A stretch of 13,871 nt of DNA, taken from NCBI GenBank assembly GCA_031273185.1, contig JAISSG010000005.1, forward strand, positions 1 to 13,871, in the 5' to 3' direction. The stretch comes from Treponema sp. (GTDB lineage Bacteria; Spirochaetota; Spirochaetia; Treponematales; Breznakiellaceae). The notes beneath the pieces were generated by a model. That model had not been told where the DNA came from and ran no database searches. It saw nothing but the letters and a program-made list of their open reading frames with translations. Of this stretch, positions 1 through 6,740 are shown in pieces. Both the position numbers and the translations under genes were made by a program. The number at the start of each line of letters is the position of its first letter. The stretch's first letter is position 1.

Positions 1-47
1 TCCTCAAGAGCTTCGGGGCTTAATGCCCTCCCATCTATTCTACTCAT
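1..47 (-). CDS. Probable IS630-family transposase, N-terminal fragment (runs off window)
   Basis: Reading the minus strand from the ATG at 47 gives 15 codons, MSRIDGRALSPEALE, continuing past the window edge. This resembles the usual beginning of IS630-type transposases (a D-[AG]-R-x-L-x-x-E-A-L-E pattern before the helix-turn-helix). Only the first residues are visible, so no catalytic DDE residue can be checked. There is no clear Shine-Dalgarno sequence upstream. The AT-rich DNA behind the start codon, unlike the neighbouring operon, fits a mobile element. A helix-turn-helix regulator is an alternative. Confidence 0.45.
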   Translation of the reverse strand, partial: MSRIDGRALSPEALE

Positions 48-58
48 GTAGTGACTAT

Positions 59-75
59 ATGTTCTTTTTGAACAT
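59..75. repeat. Perfect short inverted repeat upstream of the transposase fragment
   Basis: ATGTTC (59-64) and GAACAT (70-75) form a 6-bp perfect stem around a loop of five T (A on the other strand). It lies 11 bases upstream of the putative transposase start codon, so it could be part of an insertion-sequence end or an operator. No longer terminal repeat can be defined without the other end of the element. Confidence 0.4.
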
Positions 76-185
76 TTGTCTACTATGTTTATTTGTTTAT
101 TGCCGGGTCAGTAATTCGTTTTTGTTAATGCCTTATTTATATATTTTTCTAAAATATATTGTATTTTGTATTTCGCATAACAGGA
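76..185. other. AT-rich intergenic DNA with no gene seen
   Basis: This stretch is strongly A+T-rich compared with the coding DNA to its right. It holds only short reading frames with no recognisable protein or Shine-Dalgarno signal. It probably belongs to the non-coding flank of the insertion sequence, or is a remnant of an insertion. Confidence 0.4.
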
Positions 186-330
186 TTGTAAACGCTTCGC
201 CGCCTGTTCGGCGGCTCGGGCTCCGTTCGCCTAGGTCGGCTACGCCTCCCACGCCTCACTCTGCCACAGTTTGCCAGCCCTGGACTTGCTCAGCAAGCCC
301 TTATCCGGGCTGGCAAACCGTCGTTTACAA
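186..330. repeat. Nested inverted-repeat element (possible MITE/REP-like unit)
   Basis: Three levels of dyad symmetry are visible. The outer pair is TTGTAAACG (186-194) with CGTTTACAA (322-330). A second pair is GTTTGCCAGCCC (269-280) with GGGCTGGCAAAC (307-318). Inside that lies CTTGC-TCA-GCAAG (285-297). A further GC-rich hairpin (CCGCC/GGCGG) lies around 200-213. The segment 205-260 is rich in CGCCT/CGGCT-type words. The whole unit sits 62 bases past the rnfB stop codon, so the mRNA could fold here and end or be processed. There is no T-run, so it is not a classic intrinsic terminator. A dispersed repeat is the likeliest nature, but copy number cannot be seen here. Confidence 0.55.
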
Positions 331-392
331 CCGAAACGAATATCAACACCAACACGCCAAGATAACGAACAACAGCCCCACTCACTCCTTGT

Positions 393-1220
393 TTAAGCTG
401 AAAGTATGTCTTTCTCGGCGATCTTAAGTACCTTGGTGGGGCATTTTTCCACGCAGGCACCGCATGAATTGCATTTGCTGTAATCCACCACGGGGATGTT
501 GCTGCCAAGGTCGATGCACTGCTGCGGGCAGTTCTTCACGCACAGGTTGCACTTGATGCAGGCAACCTTGCATATCTTTGGCCCAACTTTGGGACTGCGG
601 TTGGAGCAAAGCGCCGTCGCGCCTTTCTGAGAAGCGACGACCGGCTTCAGCAGGGCCTGGGGGCACTCGGTTATGCACATGCGGCAACCGGTGCATTTTG
701 AAAAATCCACCACCGGCAGGCCCTTTTCCGTGTCCATGCTGATGGCATCAAATTTGCACACCTTCACGCAGTCGCCAAAGCCAAGGCAGCCAAAGGAGCA
801 GAGCTTGGTGCCGCCGGTGGAGAGCTTCGCGCCCCGGCAGGTCGCAAGGCCGATGTAGGTTCCCTTCTGCGGCGCATGGAGGTACGAGCCCTGGCAGGCG
901 AGCACCGCCACGACCTGCTGCATGTCCCCGCCGGACATCCCGGTAAGGGCGGCAAGCCGTTCCGCCACGGCGGCGCCGCCGACGGTACAGGAGCTAATGC
1001 CGGCGCTTCCGTCGGCAATGGCAACGGCGTAGTTTTCACAGCCGGGAAAACCGCAGGCGCCGCAGTTGGCGCCGGGCAGCGCATCCCGCAACTGCCCAAC
1101 CAGCGGGTCCTGCGGCACGGCAAAGAAATCGCGGAAAAAGCCCAGGGCAAGCCCAAGCGCAAAGGCGAGAGCCAGGGCAAACCCGGCGGTAACCAGTATA
1201 ATGTAGATTGTACCACTCAT
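393..1220 (-). CDS. rnfB: Rnf complex iron-sulfur subunit B
   Basis: This 275-residue subunit passes electrons from reduced ferredoxin into the membrane complex. A single N-terminal membrane helix (about residues 5-28) anchors a cytoplasmic FeS protein. The first cluster motif is C53-x2-C56-x4-C61 with C78 (GANCGACGFPGC), typical of RnfB. Further cysteine sets follow: C141/C145/C151/C155, C176-x2-C179-x2-C182-x3-C186, C221-x2-C224-x2-C227-x3-C231 and C250-x2-C253-x2-C256-x3-C260. The cysteine-rich C-terminal half is longer than in proteobacterial RsxB and matches the clostridial/Thermotoga-type RnfB. It is the last gene of the operon. Its ATG overlaps the rnfA stop by 4 bases, with AAGGGG 8 bases upstream. 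Identification is very secure; the exact number of clusters is inferred. Confidence 0.97.
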   Translation of the reverse strand: MSGTIYIILVTAGFALALAFALGLALGFFRDFFAVPQDPLVGQLRDALPGANCGACGFPGCENYAVAIADGSAGISSCTVGGAAVAERLAALTGMSGGDMQQVVAVLACQGSYLHAPQKGTYIGLATCRGAKLSTGGTKLCSFGCLGFGDCVKVCKFDAISMDTEKGLPVVDFSKCTGCRMCITECPQALLKPVVASQKGATALCSNRSPKVGPKICKVACIKCNLCVKNCPQQCIDLGSNIPVVDYSKCNSCGACVEKCPTKVLKIAEKDILSA

Positions 1221-1792
1221 TGTACCAACCCCTTAAAGCCCATGAAAGCTATCGAAAGCAGGGCGGAAGCCGCAAACAGTATCGGCGTTCCCTTGAGAAA
1301 AGCCGGCACCGGGCAGGTCCTCAACCTGTTCCTGATGCCCGCCAACAGCAGCATGGCAAGCAGGAACCCCAGAGCCACGCCGATAGCGTACACCACCGAT
1401 TCGAGGAGATTGTAACCGTTGCTAATGGCATTGAAGGTTACCGCCAGTATCGCGCAGTTGGTGGTGATGAGAGCCAGATAAATCCCCATCGACTTGTACA
1501 GCGACGGCACCATTTTCTTGAGGAAGAATTCCACCAACTGAACCAGGGAGGCAATGACCAGAATGAAAACCAGGATTTGCAGGAACACCAGCCCCCTCGG
1601 CTCAAGGATGAACTTGTAAATCGGCCAGGTGACGCAGGTTGCCAGCACCGTCACAAACGTCACCGCCAGGCCCATGCCCAGGGACTTTTCCTCGTCGGTG
1701 CTCATCCCGATGAGGGGGCACAAGGCAAGGAAGCCCATCAGTACTATGTTGTCAATCAAAAATGCTTTGATAAATATTGTTATAAGGTTCAT
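1217..1792 (-). CDS. rnfA: Rnf complex membrane subunit A
   Basis: This 191-residue integral membrane protein has about six hydrophobic helices, the usual size for RnfA/NqrE. The two cysteines known in this family to hold a membrane-embedded FeS centre with the partner subunit are present: C25 in ALCPLIG and C113 in LITTNCAIL. RnfA pairs with RnfE as an inverted homologue and takes part in electron transfer coupled to ion movement across the inner membrane. The gene overlaps rnfE upstream and rnfB downstream by 4 bases each, and a GGAGG-type site lies in the last codons of rnfE. Nothing unusual is seen. Confidence 0.97.
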   Translation of the reverse strand: MNLITIFIKAFLIDNIVLMGFLALCPLIGMSTDEEKSLGMGLAVTFVTVLATCVTWPIYKFILEPRGLVFLQILVFILVIASLVQLVEFFLKKMVPSLYKSMGIYLALITTNCAILAVTFNAISNGYNLLESVVYAIGVALGFLLAMLLLAGIRNRLRTCPVPAFLKGTPILFAASALLSIAFMGFKGLVQ

Positions 1793-2514
1793 GCCTTCCC
1801 TCCATCATTGGCAACACCGCAACAGCCGGTGCTTTCCGTCGAGCAACCAGCACAACCGGCGGCTTTTTCAGCGGCAGCCGGATCCTTCAGCCGGGACTTG
1901 ATAAACAGGTTAAGCGAAATGAACAGGGAAAAAACCAGGAAGCCGCCCGGAGGCAGGACGAAAAAGATGATCGCCTGGTAGCTGTCGGGGAGCACCTGAA
2001 AGTCAAGGATAGTGCCGTTCCCCAGAAGCTCCCGCACCAGGGAGATACCGACAAGCACCCAGGTGTAGCCCAGCCCCATCCCAAAGGAATCGAAGACAAC
2101 GTCGGCTATAGGCTTCTTTGAGGCAAAGCCCTCAACCCGGCCCATGATGATGCAGTTGACCACGATGAGCGGGATGAATACCCCCATCGCCTCCGAGAGG
2201 GCGGGAAACCATGCCTTGAGCACATAGTCGATGACCGTGGTAAAGGCGGCGATGATAATGATGAAAATCGGGATACGGATAGATTCGGGGATCAGCTTGC
2301 GGAAGATGCTGATCACCAGTTCCGACATCAACAGCACGAAAGTCATGGAAAGCCCCATGCCTATCCCGTTGGCAACCGACGTTGTTACCGCCAGGGCGGA
2401 ACAGAGGCCGATCATCAGCATCAGCAGGGGATTTTCGCGGACAACGCCATTGGTAAAAATCTTAAACAGGCGGCCCCCTTCGCTGGGGCGTACCGCCGTG
2501 GAACCATTGCTCAT
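1789..2514 (-). CDS. rnfE: Rnf complex membrane subunit E with Cys-rich C-terminal tail
   Basis: This 241-residue membrane protein is the partner of RnfA. The conserved buried cysteines are C38 (MIGLCSAL) and C121 (IVVNCIIMGR), followed by the family segment RVEGFA. About six transmembrane helices span residues 30-205. The protein then carries an extra hydrophilic tail of about 35 residues with four cysteines (C221, C224, C231, C232) in a CAGC...CC pattern, beyond the basic RnfE core. The tail could bind a metal or FeS cluster, or form disulfides; this is inference. A strong site, GGAGG, lies 6 bases before the ATG and is encoded within the last codons of rnfG, whose TGA overlaps the start. 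Confidence 0.96.
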   Translation of the reverse strand: MSNGSTAVRPSEGGRLFKIFTNGVVRENPLLMLMIGLCSALAVTTSVANGIGMGLSMTFVLLMSELVISIFRKLIPESIRIPIFIIIIAAFTTVIDYVLKAWFPALSEAMGVFIPLIVVNCIIMGRVEGFASKKPIADVVFDSFGMGLGYTWVLVGISLVRELLGNGTILDFQVLPDSYQAIIFFVLPPGGFLVFSLFISLNLFIKSRLKDPAAAEKAAGCAGCSTESTGCCGVANDGGKA

Positions 2515-3143
2515 TCTGCACCTCCTTCGGTGGCGGAAGACACTGCGTCAACTTCATCACCGGCAAACCAGGCGGTCACGGCGATGCCCGCCGCCTTTAC
2601 CGACGAGGCGACGGCCCTGCTGGTAATGGTGGAAGCGGTGATCGCCACGATATCGTTCTTTACCACAAAGGGGTCGCTGGTATTTTTCCCGGCAAACTGG
2701 CCGGGAAAGGTAAGGCCCCCTGCACGGTCAACAAAATACGACGACTTGACGGCGTTTGCCCCAAGGCCGGGGGTTTCCGTCTGCGCCAGTATCTTGACCC
2801 CGGTTATCGTCCTTTCGGCGCTGACCCCGACCATCATGACTATCGGGCCGCTGTAACCGTCCTTGGAAAGCCTCAGCGCCACGCCGACCGGCCTGCCGCC
2901 CCGTATCGCCTTGAAGGCGCTATGAACAGTAACGGAGGCATCAGGGCTGACGATTCCCGTCGCCAGCTCAAAGCTGTCCGCATCGGGGAAGATATCCTTG
3001 AGCGCCTTCTGCAAATTTGCCTCTTCCTGTATGTCTATTATTGGCTTTGTGCCGGTATACACAAAGGCAAGCATCACGCAGGCGGCCGTTGCAAAGACGG
3101 CAAGCACCAAGCCAAGTTTCACCATGCTACCGATGTTTTTCAT
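2511..3143 (-). CDS. rnfG: Rnf complex FMN-binding subunit G
   Basis: This 210-residue subunit has one N-terminal membrane helix (about 8-28) and an extracytoplasmic FMN-binding domain. Conserved family segments are GYSGPI (96-101) and ETPGLG (123-128). FMN is normally joined to Thr in a Dxx(S/T)GAT motif. Here the position expected from the family reads VAITASTITS (166-175), with A-S in place of G-A and no Asp, making T172 the expected acceptor. A second, closer match to the motif lies near the C-terminus: DAVSSAT (199-205). The gene overlaps rnfD and rnfE by 4 bases. Function is secure; the true flavin site is open. Confidence 0.95.
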   Translation of the reverse strand: MKNIGSMVKLGLVLAVFATAACVMLAFVYTGTKPIIDIQEEANLQKALKDIFPDADSFELATGIVSPDASVTVHSAFKAIRGGRPVGVALRLSKDGYSGPIVMMVGVSAERTITGVKILAQTETPGLGANAVKSSYFVDRAGGLTFPGQFAGKNTSDPFVVKNDIVAITASTITSRAVASSVKAAGIAVTAWFAGDEVDAVSSATEGGAE

Positions 3144-4177
3144 TTCGCGGCCCCCTTCTTCTTTGGTACAAAGCCGTATTTCCGGGGAAGGATTTTATTC
3201 AGGAAGGGAACGGCGCAGTTCATGATCAGTATTGAGTAGCAAACCCCTTCGGGGTAGGTTCCAAATGCGCGGATCAGCATCGTGAGGAGTCCCGCGCCGA
3301 TGCCGAAAATCACCTTGCCCCAGGGGGTAAGCGGCGCCGTAACATAATCGGTGGTCATGAAGACCGCGCCAAAGAGCAATCCCCCCGAAAGAACGGCAAT
3401 GAGCGGGTCATGGCCCAGCGCGATGGCAACGACAAACGCCGTGGCCAGCATGGAAAACGGCGCGCGCCAGTCGATGGTCTTGGTGGCAAGGAGGAAGATG
3501 CACGCGGCAAGGATCAGCGGAGCAGAGGTCTCCCCCGAGCTGCCCTCGTGGAACCCAAAGAACATCTCCTTTACCGTATCCAAGTACTCGCTCGTCGTGA
3601 ACGTTTCCTTCATCTCTTTCCAGTATTTACCGCCCGATTCCGCGACCTTGCCCAGCAGGGACGCCCCGCTGGTGGCATCGGGCAGTTCCGGGGGAAACAA
3701 CCCCTCGGGCGGCGCGTGCCAGGTTGTCATGGCCGCAGGGAAGCTCATCAGGAGGAAGGCCCTGCCGACAAGCGCGGGGTTGAACACGTTCGCCCCCAGC
3801 CCGCCGAAGAATTCCTTTGCAACAACGATGGCAAACACACTGCCCAGGGCGGTCATCCACGGCGGCATGGACGGCGGGACAACCAGCGCAAGCAGCAGCC
3901 CGGTAATAACCGCGGACAGATCGTTTGCCCGGACCTGCTGGCGGGTGGCGAGCCTGAAAAGGGATTCGCTGGCAACCGCCGCAACCACGGAAACGACGAT
4001 GTTGATCAGGGCGGGCAGCCCGAAGATAACCACGCTGAACGCGGAAACCGGCGCAAGGGCAATCAGCACGTTCCTCATCAACGCCCTGGAATTCACCGGC
4101 GAAACGATGTGGGGGCTGGATGCCAACAGTAACGGAGGGGCAGCGGCTTTTTGGCTGCCAGTTTTTATGTCATCCAT
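3140..4177 (-). CDS. rnfD: Rnf complex flavinylated membrane subunit D
   Basis: This 345-residue RnfD/NqrB family protein has helices covering roughly residues 33-150 and 218-330. Between them lies a loop holding the covalent flavin motif. That motif reads DATSGAS (167-173), where the usual final Thr of SGAT is Ser173. Other family hallmarks are the FGGLGANVFNPALVGRAFL segment near 123-142 and FMTTDYVTAPLTPWG near 273-287. RnfD belongs to the membrane core through which electron flow is coupled to Na+ or H+ export; the sequence does not say which ion. The start ATG has AAGGA 6 bases upstream, and the gene follows rnfC after 9 bases. Confidence 0.96.
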   Translation of the reverse strand: MDDIKTGSQKAAAPPLLLASSPHIVSPVNSRALMRNVLIALAPVSAFSVVIFGLPALINIVVSVVAAVASESLFRLATRQQVRANDLSAVITGLLLALVVPPSMPPWMTALGSVFAIVVAKEFFGGLGANVFNPALVGRAFLLMSFPAAMTTWHAPPEGLFPPELPDATSGASLLGKVAESGGKYWKEMKETFTTSEYLDTVKEMFFGFHEGSSGETSAPLILAACIFLLATKTIDWRAPFSMLATAFVVAIALGHDPLIAVLSGGLLFGAVFMTTDYVTAPLTPWGKVIFGIGAGLLTMLIRAFGTYPEGVCYSILIMNCAVPFLNKILPRKYGFVPKKKGAAK

Positions 4178-4186
4178 AATGAATCC

Positions 4187-5548
4187 TTATGATTTTGCGG
4201 GCGGCTTTGCGGCGGCTGCCTGCCGCATCCGCAGGCGCTGCTTGCCGACGCGGAACCGCTGCACCAGTTTTATCCTTGACGGGCAGATGTAGGTGCAGCC
4301 GCCGCATTCAATGCAGTCCATAAGCCCGGCCTTGACCGCATAGTCCAAATCGCCTGCCTCAAGGCTGTTGTTCATTATCACCGGGGTAAGGCGGCAGGGG
4401 CAGTTACGCAGACAGCGCCCGCAGCGGATGCAGTAGCCTTCCAACTCGGCGACGGTCTCTTCCTTTGTCAGCAGGATGATGCCCGAGGTGTTTTTCTGGA
4501 TAGGCACCTCAAGCGAGGAAACCGCCGAGCCCATCATGGGGCCGCCGTACAGTATCTTGGCAAGCCTGCCGTGGTCAATATCAACCGGCAGGTCCTTGAG
4601 GCAGGTGCCGATGGCGGCGCGGATGTTTTTCGGGGTCTTGCAGGCGCCGCCGGAAACCGTCAGGTCGCGGTCAACGAGGGGCTTGCCCAGCTCGAACGCC
4701 TCGGCGATGGCGATGGTCGTGCCGACGTTCTGCACGATGCAGCCCGCGTCCATAGGCAGGCCGCCCGACGGCACTTCCCTGCCGGTGAGGGCGGTAATCA
4801 GCATCTTCTCGCCGCCCTGGGGGTAGCGGGTTTTGCACAGCCCGATGGAAATCCCGCCGGAGATGTCGGCGGGTATTGTCCCTGCCTTCAGCTCCTTTTC
4901 GATCGCGGGGATAAGCTCTTTCTTGTTGTCCTCCATGCCGATGATCGCGCGCTTTATCCCGGTGATCTTCATTATAGTGGCAAGGCCCTTCACCAAAAGG
5001 CGGGGCTTTTCCGTCATCGCCGCCTCGTCGGTCGTCAGGTACGGCTCGCACTCCGCGGCGTTGGCGATAAGGATGTCAACGGTCTTGCCAGGCGGCGGCG
5101 AAAGCTTGACGTGGGTGGGAAAGCCCGCGCCGCCCATGCCTATGAGCCCCGCCTCCCGTATCCGCGCAAGGGCTTCCTCCCTGGTGCAGGAAAACGGGTC
5201 GAGGGGCGGCATGAACTGCTCGGTATTCTGGGACGCGTCAACGTCTATGACGACGCACAGCCCCTCGGTGTTGTTCGACTGGACCCTTGGCTCGATTTTT
5301 GCAACCTTGCCATTGACCGACGCGTGCACCGGCACGGTCATGGGGCCCGGCGACGCCGCGTCGGCAATTTTCATGCCGCGAACGACCGCATCGCCCACGC
5401 TGACCAGGCTCTTGTTCGGCGCCCCGAAGTGCTGGTTGACGGGGATTGCCACCTGCTTGGGCAGGGGAACCTTTTCTACCGGCTTGCCCTCCGTGGCGTG
5501 CTTGTGCGTGGGAAGGGTCAAGCCTCGCTTGAAAGTGTAAACGCTCAT
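4187..5548 (-). CDS. rnfC: Rnf complex NADH-binding subunit C
   Basis: This peripheral cytoplasmic subunit exchanges electrons with NAD(H). Positions here count from a TTG three bases upstream of the chosen start. It has the glycine-rich nucleotide site GMGGAGFPTHVK (138-149), the FMN/NADH segment NAAECEPYLTTDE (164-176), and two 4Fe-4S motifs, C374-x2-C377-x2-C380-x3-C384 and C413-x2-C416-x2-C419-x3-C423. The length fits compact RnfC without the long Ala/Lys-rich tail of gammaproteobacteria. I place the start at the ATG at 5548 (453 residues) because GGAG lies 7 bases upstream; an in-frame TTG at 5551 is the alternative. It is the first gene of the rnf operon and sits directly behind the promoter at 5602-5630. 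Confidence 0.97.
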   Translation of the reverse strand: MSVYTFKRGLTLPTHKHATEGKPVEKVPLPKQVAIPVNQHFGAPNKSLVSVGDAVVRGMKIADAASPGPMTVPVHASVNGKVAKIEPRVQSNNTEGLCVVIDVDASQNTEQFMPPLDPFSCTREEALARIREAGLIGMGGAGFPTHVKLSPPPGKTVDILIANAAECEPYLTTDEAAMTEKPRLLVKGLATIMKITGIKRAIIGMEDNKKELIPAIEKELKAGTIPADISGGISIGLCKTRYPQGGEKMLITALTGREVPSGGLPMDAGCIVQNVGTTIAIAEAFELGKPLVDRDLTVSGGACKTPKNIRAAIGTCLKDLPVDIDHGRLAKILYGGPMMGSAVSSLEVPIQKNTSGIILLTKEETVAELEGYCIRCGRCLRNCPCRLTPVIMNNSLEAGDLDYAVKAGLMDCIECGGCTYICPSRIKLVQRFRVGKQRLRMRQAAAAKPPAKS

Positions 5549-5583
5549 CAAAATACTCCAATGGACATACTTTTGGAAAAGCT

Positions 5584-5596
5584 TATGGAAACCATA
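5584..5596. promoter_or_regulatory. Palindrome at the predicted rnf transcription start
   Basis: TATGG-AAA-CCATA is a 13-base perfect dyad covering the point where transcription from the rnf promoter should begin (near 5595). A regulator bound here would block initiation, so it is a candidate operator. It may also be chance symmetry. It does not match the FNR or Rex consensus. Confidence 0.3.
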
Positions 5597-5601
5597 CCTG
5601 G

Positions 5602-5630
5602 AGTATACCTTAAAGAAAAATAATGATCAA
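5602..5630 (-). promoter_or_regulatory. Sigma70-like promoter of the rnf operon
   Basis: On the minus strand, -35 TTGATC (5630-5625) and -10 TATACT (5607-5602) are separated by exactly 17 bases. They match the consensus at 4/6 and 5/6 positions. Transcription should start near 5595, giving a leader of about 47 bases before rnfC. The promoter lies in the gap after the hemerythrin gene, so rnf can be transcribed on its own. No terminator is visible after the hemerythrin gene, so read-through is also possible. Confidence 0.6.
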
Positions 5631-5650
5631 GCAGACAAAGACGAGAATTC

Positions 5651-6139
5651 TTATGCCTGGGGCTGCCTCACGTTTATGTCCGACTGGTTGATGGTCAGCT
5701 TCCCGTCCGCTTTCCGGGTGGCGATTTGCTTGAAGTAGTTGAAATATTGCTTGTCCATGATGGCGATGTGGGTAAGAATCCACTCCTTCAGGAACTTGGT
5801 AAAGTCCATGAGCGCCAGTTTCTTGCTGGACCTGAAGTTCTTGACGTTGTCAACAACGGCCAGAACAAAGGCGTCATGGGCCTTTTTATGCTCCGCGTAG
5901 CCGGGGAATTTGGTGTGGATCATTATCTTTTCTTCCGTCATGAAATGAACCTTGACGTACTGGACCGCCTGCTGTATCACCTTCGCAAAATATGCCGCCT
6001 CTTCTTCCTCGTTGCCCGTTACGTGATTGAACAAATCGTTGACCAGGTTCAGCAATCCCTTGTGCTGATCGTCAATGATCCTTACTCCCACCGAAAATGT
6101 CGGGGACCATGTGATCAATTCTGATTTACCCGTAGCCAT
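5651..6139 (-). CDS. Bacteriohemerythrin
   Basis: This 162-residue stand-alone hemerythrin domain is a four-helix bundle that reversibly binds O2 at a di-iron centre. All seven ligands can be placed with the classical spacing: H26 (DDQHKGLL), H65 and E69 (HFMTEE), H84 and H88 (EHKKAH), H124 and D129 (HIAIMD). No signal peptide or extra domain is seen, so it should be cytoplasmic, with a short polar C-terminal tail. A GGAG lies upstream of the ATG. It stands just before the O2-sensitive Rnf operon on the same strand, which suggests oxygen sensing, storage or scavenging around FeS redox enzymes; this is an inference from position. It has its own AT-rich upstream region. Confidence 0.95.
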   Translation of the reverse strand: MATGKSELITWSPTFSVGVRIIDDQHKGLLNLVNDLFNHVTGNEEEEAAYFAKVIQQAVQYVKVHFMTEEKIMIHTKFPGYAEHKKAHDAFVLAVVDNVKNFRSSKKLALMDFTKFLKEWILTHIAIMDKQYFNYFKQIATRKADGKLTINQSDINVRQPQA

Positions 6140-6178
6140 CCTATTTCACTCCAGAAAATACAAAATATTGAGCTTGCC

Positions 6179-6224
6179 CCAAAACCTGGCGCTTTTTGGA
6201 ACAACCCATATATATTATATCGGC
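6179..6224 (-). promoter_or_regulatory. Promoter-like region and small dyad upstream of the hemerythrin gene
   Basis: A perfect TATAAT (minus strand, 6219-6214) is the best -10 box, but the bases 17-18 upstream (TTAATT/TTTAAT) are a poor -35. The overlapping minus-strand word GCCGATAT (6224-6217) matches 7 of 8 bases of the flagellar sigma28 -10 box GCCGATAA, again without a good TAAA -35 at the right distance. The start would be near 6207, leaving a 68-base leader. That leader contains the dyad CCAAAA (6179-6184)/TTTTGG (6194-6199). Confidence 0.4.
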
Positions 6225-6250
6225 AAATCCCACAAGAATTAAAGACCAAA

Positions 6251-6267
6251 TGGCTGTTTACAAGCCA
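6251..6267 (-). terminator. Weak hairpin at the end of the anti-sigma gene
   Basis: On the minus strand TGGCT-7-AGCCA forms a 5-bp stem overlapping the stop codon, followed by a T-rich but interrupted tail. It could act as a weak terminator separating the sigma/anti-sigma operon from the hemerythrin gene. Confidence 0.25.
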
Positions 6268-6740
6268 AAACGCTCGGTCAGTTCCTTGAGGTGGCTGCCG
6301 ATAAAAAGCGCCCCGTAGATGGTCAGCGCCATGCCGATGGTAATGCCCACGGGAATAAGGAACGACATCCCCGCAGCGAGGGCGACCCTGTTGAAATCCA
6401 GGCCAAAAAAGGCCGTTGCCAGCGAAACCAGCATCACCAGGCCGGCGATGACCCAGCCCCTGGTGGAAAAGCCGCCCGCAACCTCCGCCTCCCGGTCATC
6501 CAGGACATCGCCCTGCTCGACTGCCACCATTGCCATGACGGCATCTTCCAGGCCGGGCGAGGGCGGCATGAAATCGCCCCGGAACAGGTCCCGGCAGACC
6601 TCGAAACGCTCGACTTCCTGGGCGCAGTCCGGGCAGAGAAGGAGGTGCAGGCCGACCTGTATTTGCGCCAGCAGGGGCATCTCGTTGCGCTCCCCGCCTG
6701 AGTATTCGTAGACTTTGTCCAGTATCTTCGCACAGCTCAT
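6258..6740 (-). CDS. Membrane-bound zinc-finger anti-sigma factor
   Basis: This 160-residue protein has an N-terminal cytoplasmic domain holding the H32-x3-C36-x2-C39 motif (HLLLCPDC) of ZAS-type anti-sigma factors, with extra cysteines at 3 and 49. An acidic linker follows (about 60-92), then two hydrophobic segments (about 95-113 and 119-147), so it is a membrane protein. Its start overlaps the stop of the ECF sigma gene (ATGA), the usual arrangement for a sigma factor and its inhibitor. It should bind the sigma factor until a signal releases it. The signal is unknown; the Cys residues could sense redox state or bind zinc. Confidence 0.85.
   Translation of the reverse strand: MSCAKILDKVYEYSGGERNEMPLLAQIQVGLHLLLCPDCAQEVERFEVCRDLFRGDFMPPSPGLEDAVMAMVAVEQGDVLDDREAEVAGGFSTRGWVIAGLVMLVSLATAFFGLDFNRVALAAGMSFLIPVGITIGMALTIYGALFIGSHLKELTERFGL

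Noticed and set aside
290..375. Small hydrophobic peptide frame after rnfB (VRYLGVLVLIFVSVV)
   Set aside because: The AAGGAG before it touches the GTG with no spacing, and the frame ends inside the inverted-repeat element. No independent support for translation.
23..427. Plus-strand reading frame of 134 codons at the left edge
   Set aside because: It crosses AT-rich DNA and the inverted-repeat element, then enters the 3' end of rnfB antisense. The translation has no family resemblance and no Shine-Dalgarno sequence.
5549..5650. FNR or Rex operator upstream of rnfC
   Set aside because: Only a TTGAT half-site is present (part of the -35 box), without the matching ATCAA half at the right spacing. 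No Rex-type TTGTG-CACAA palindrome is seen.
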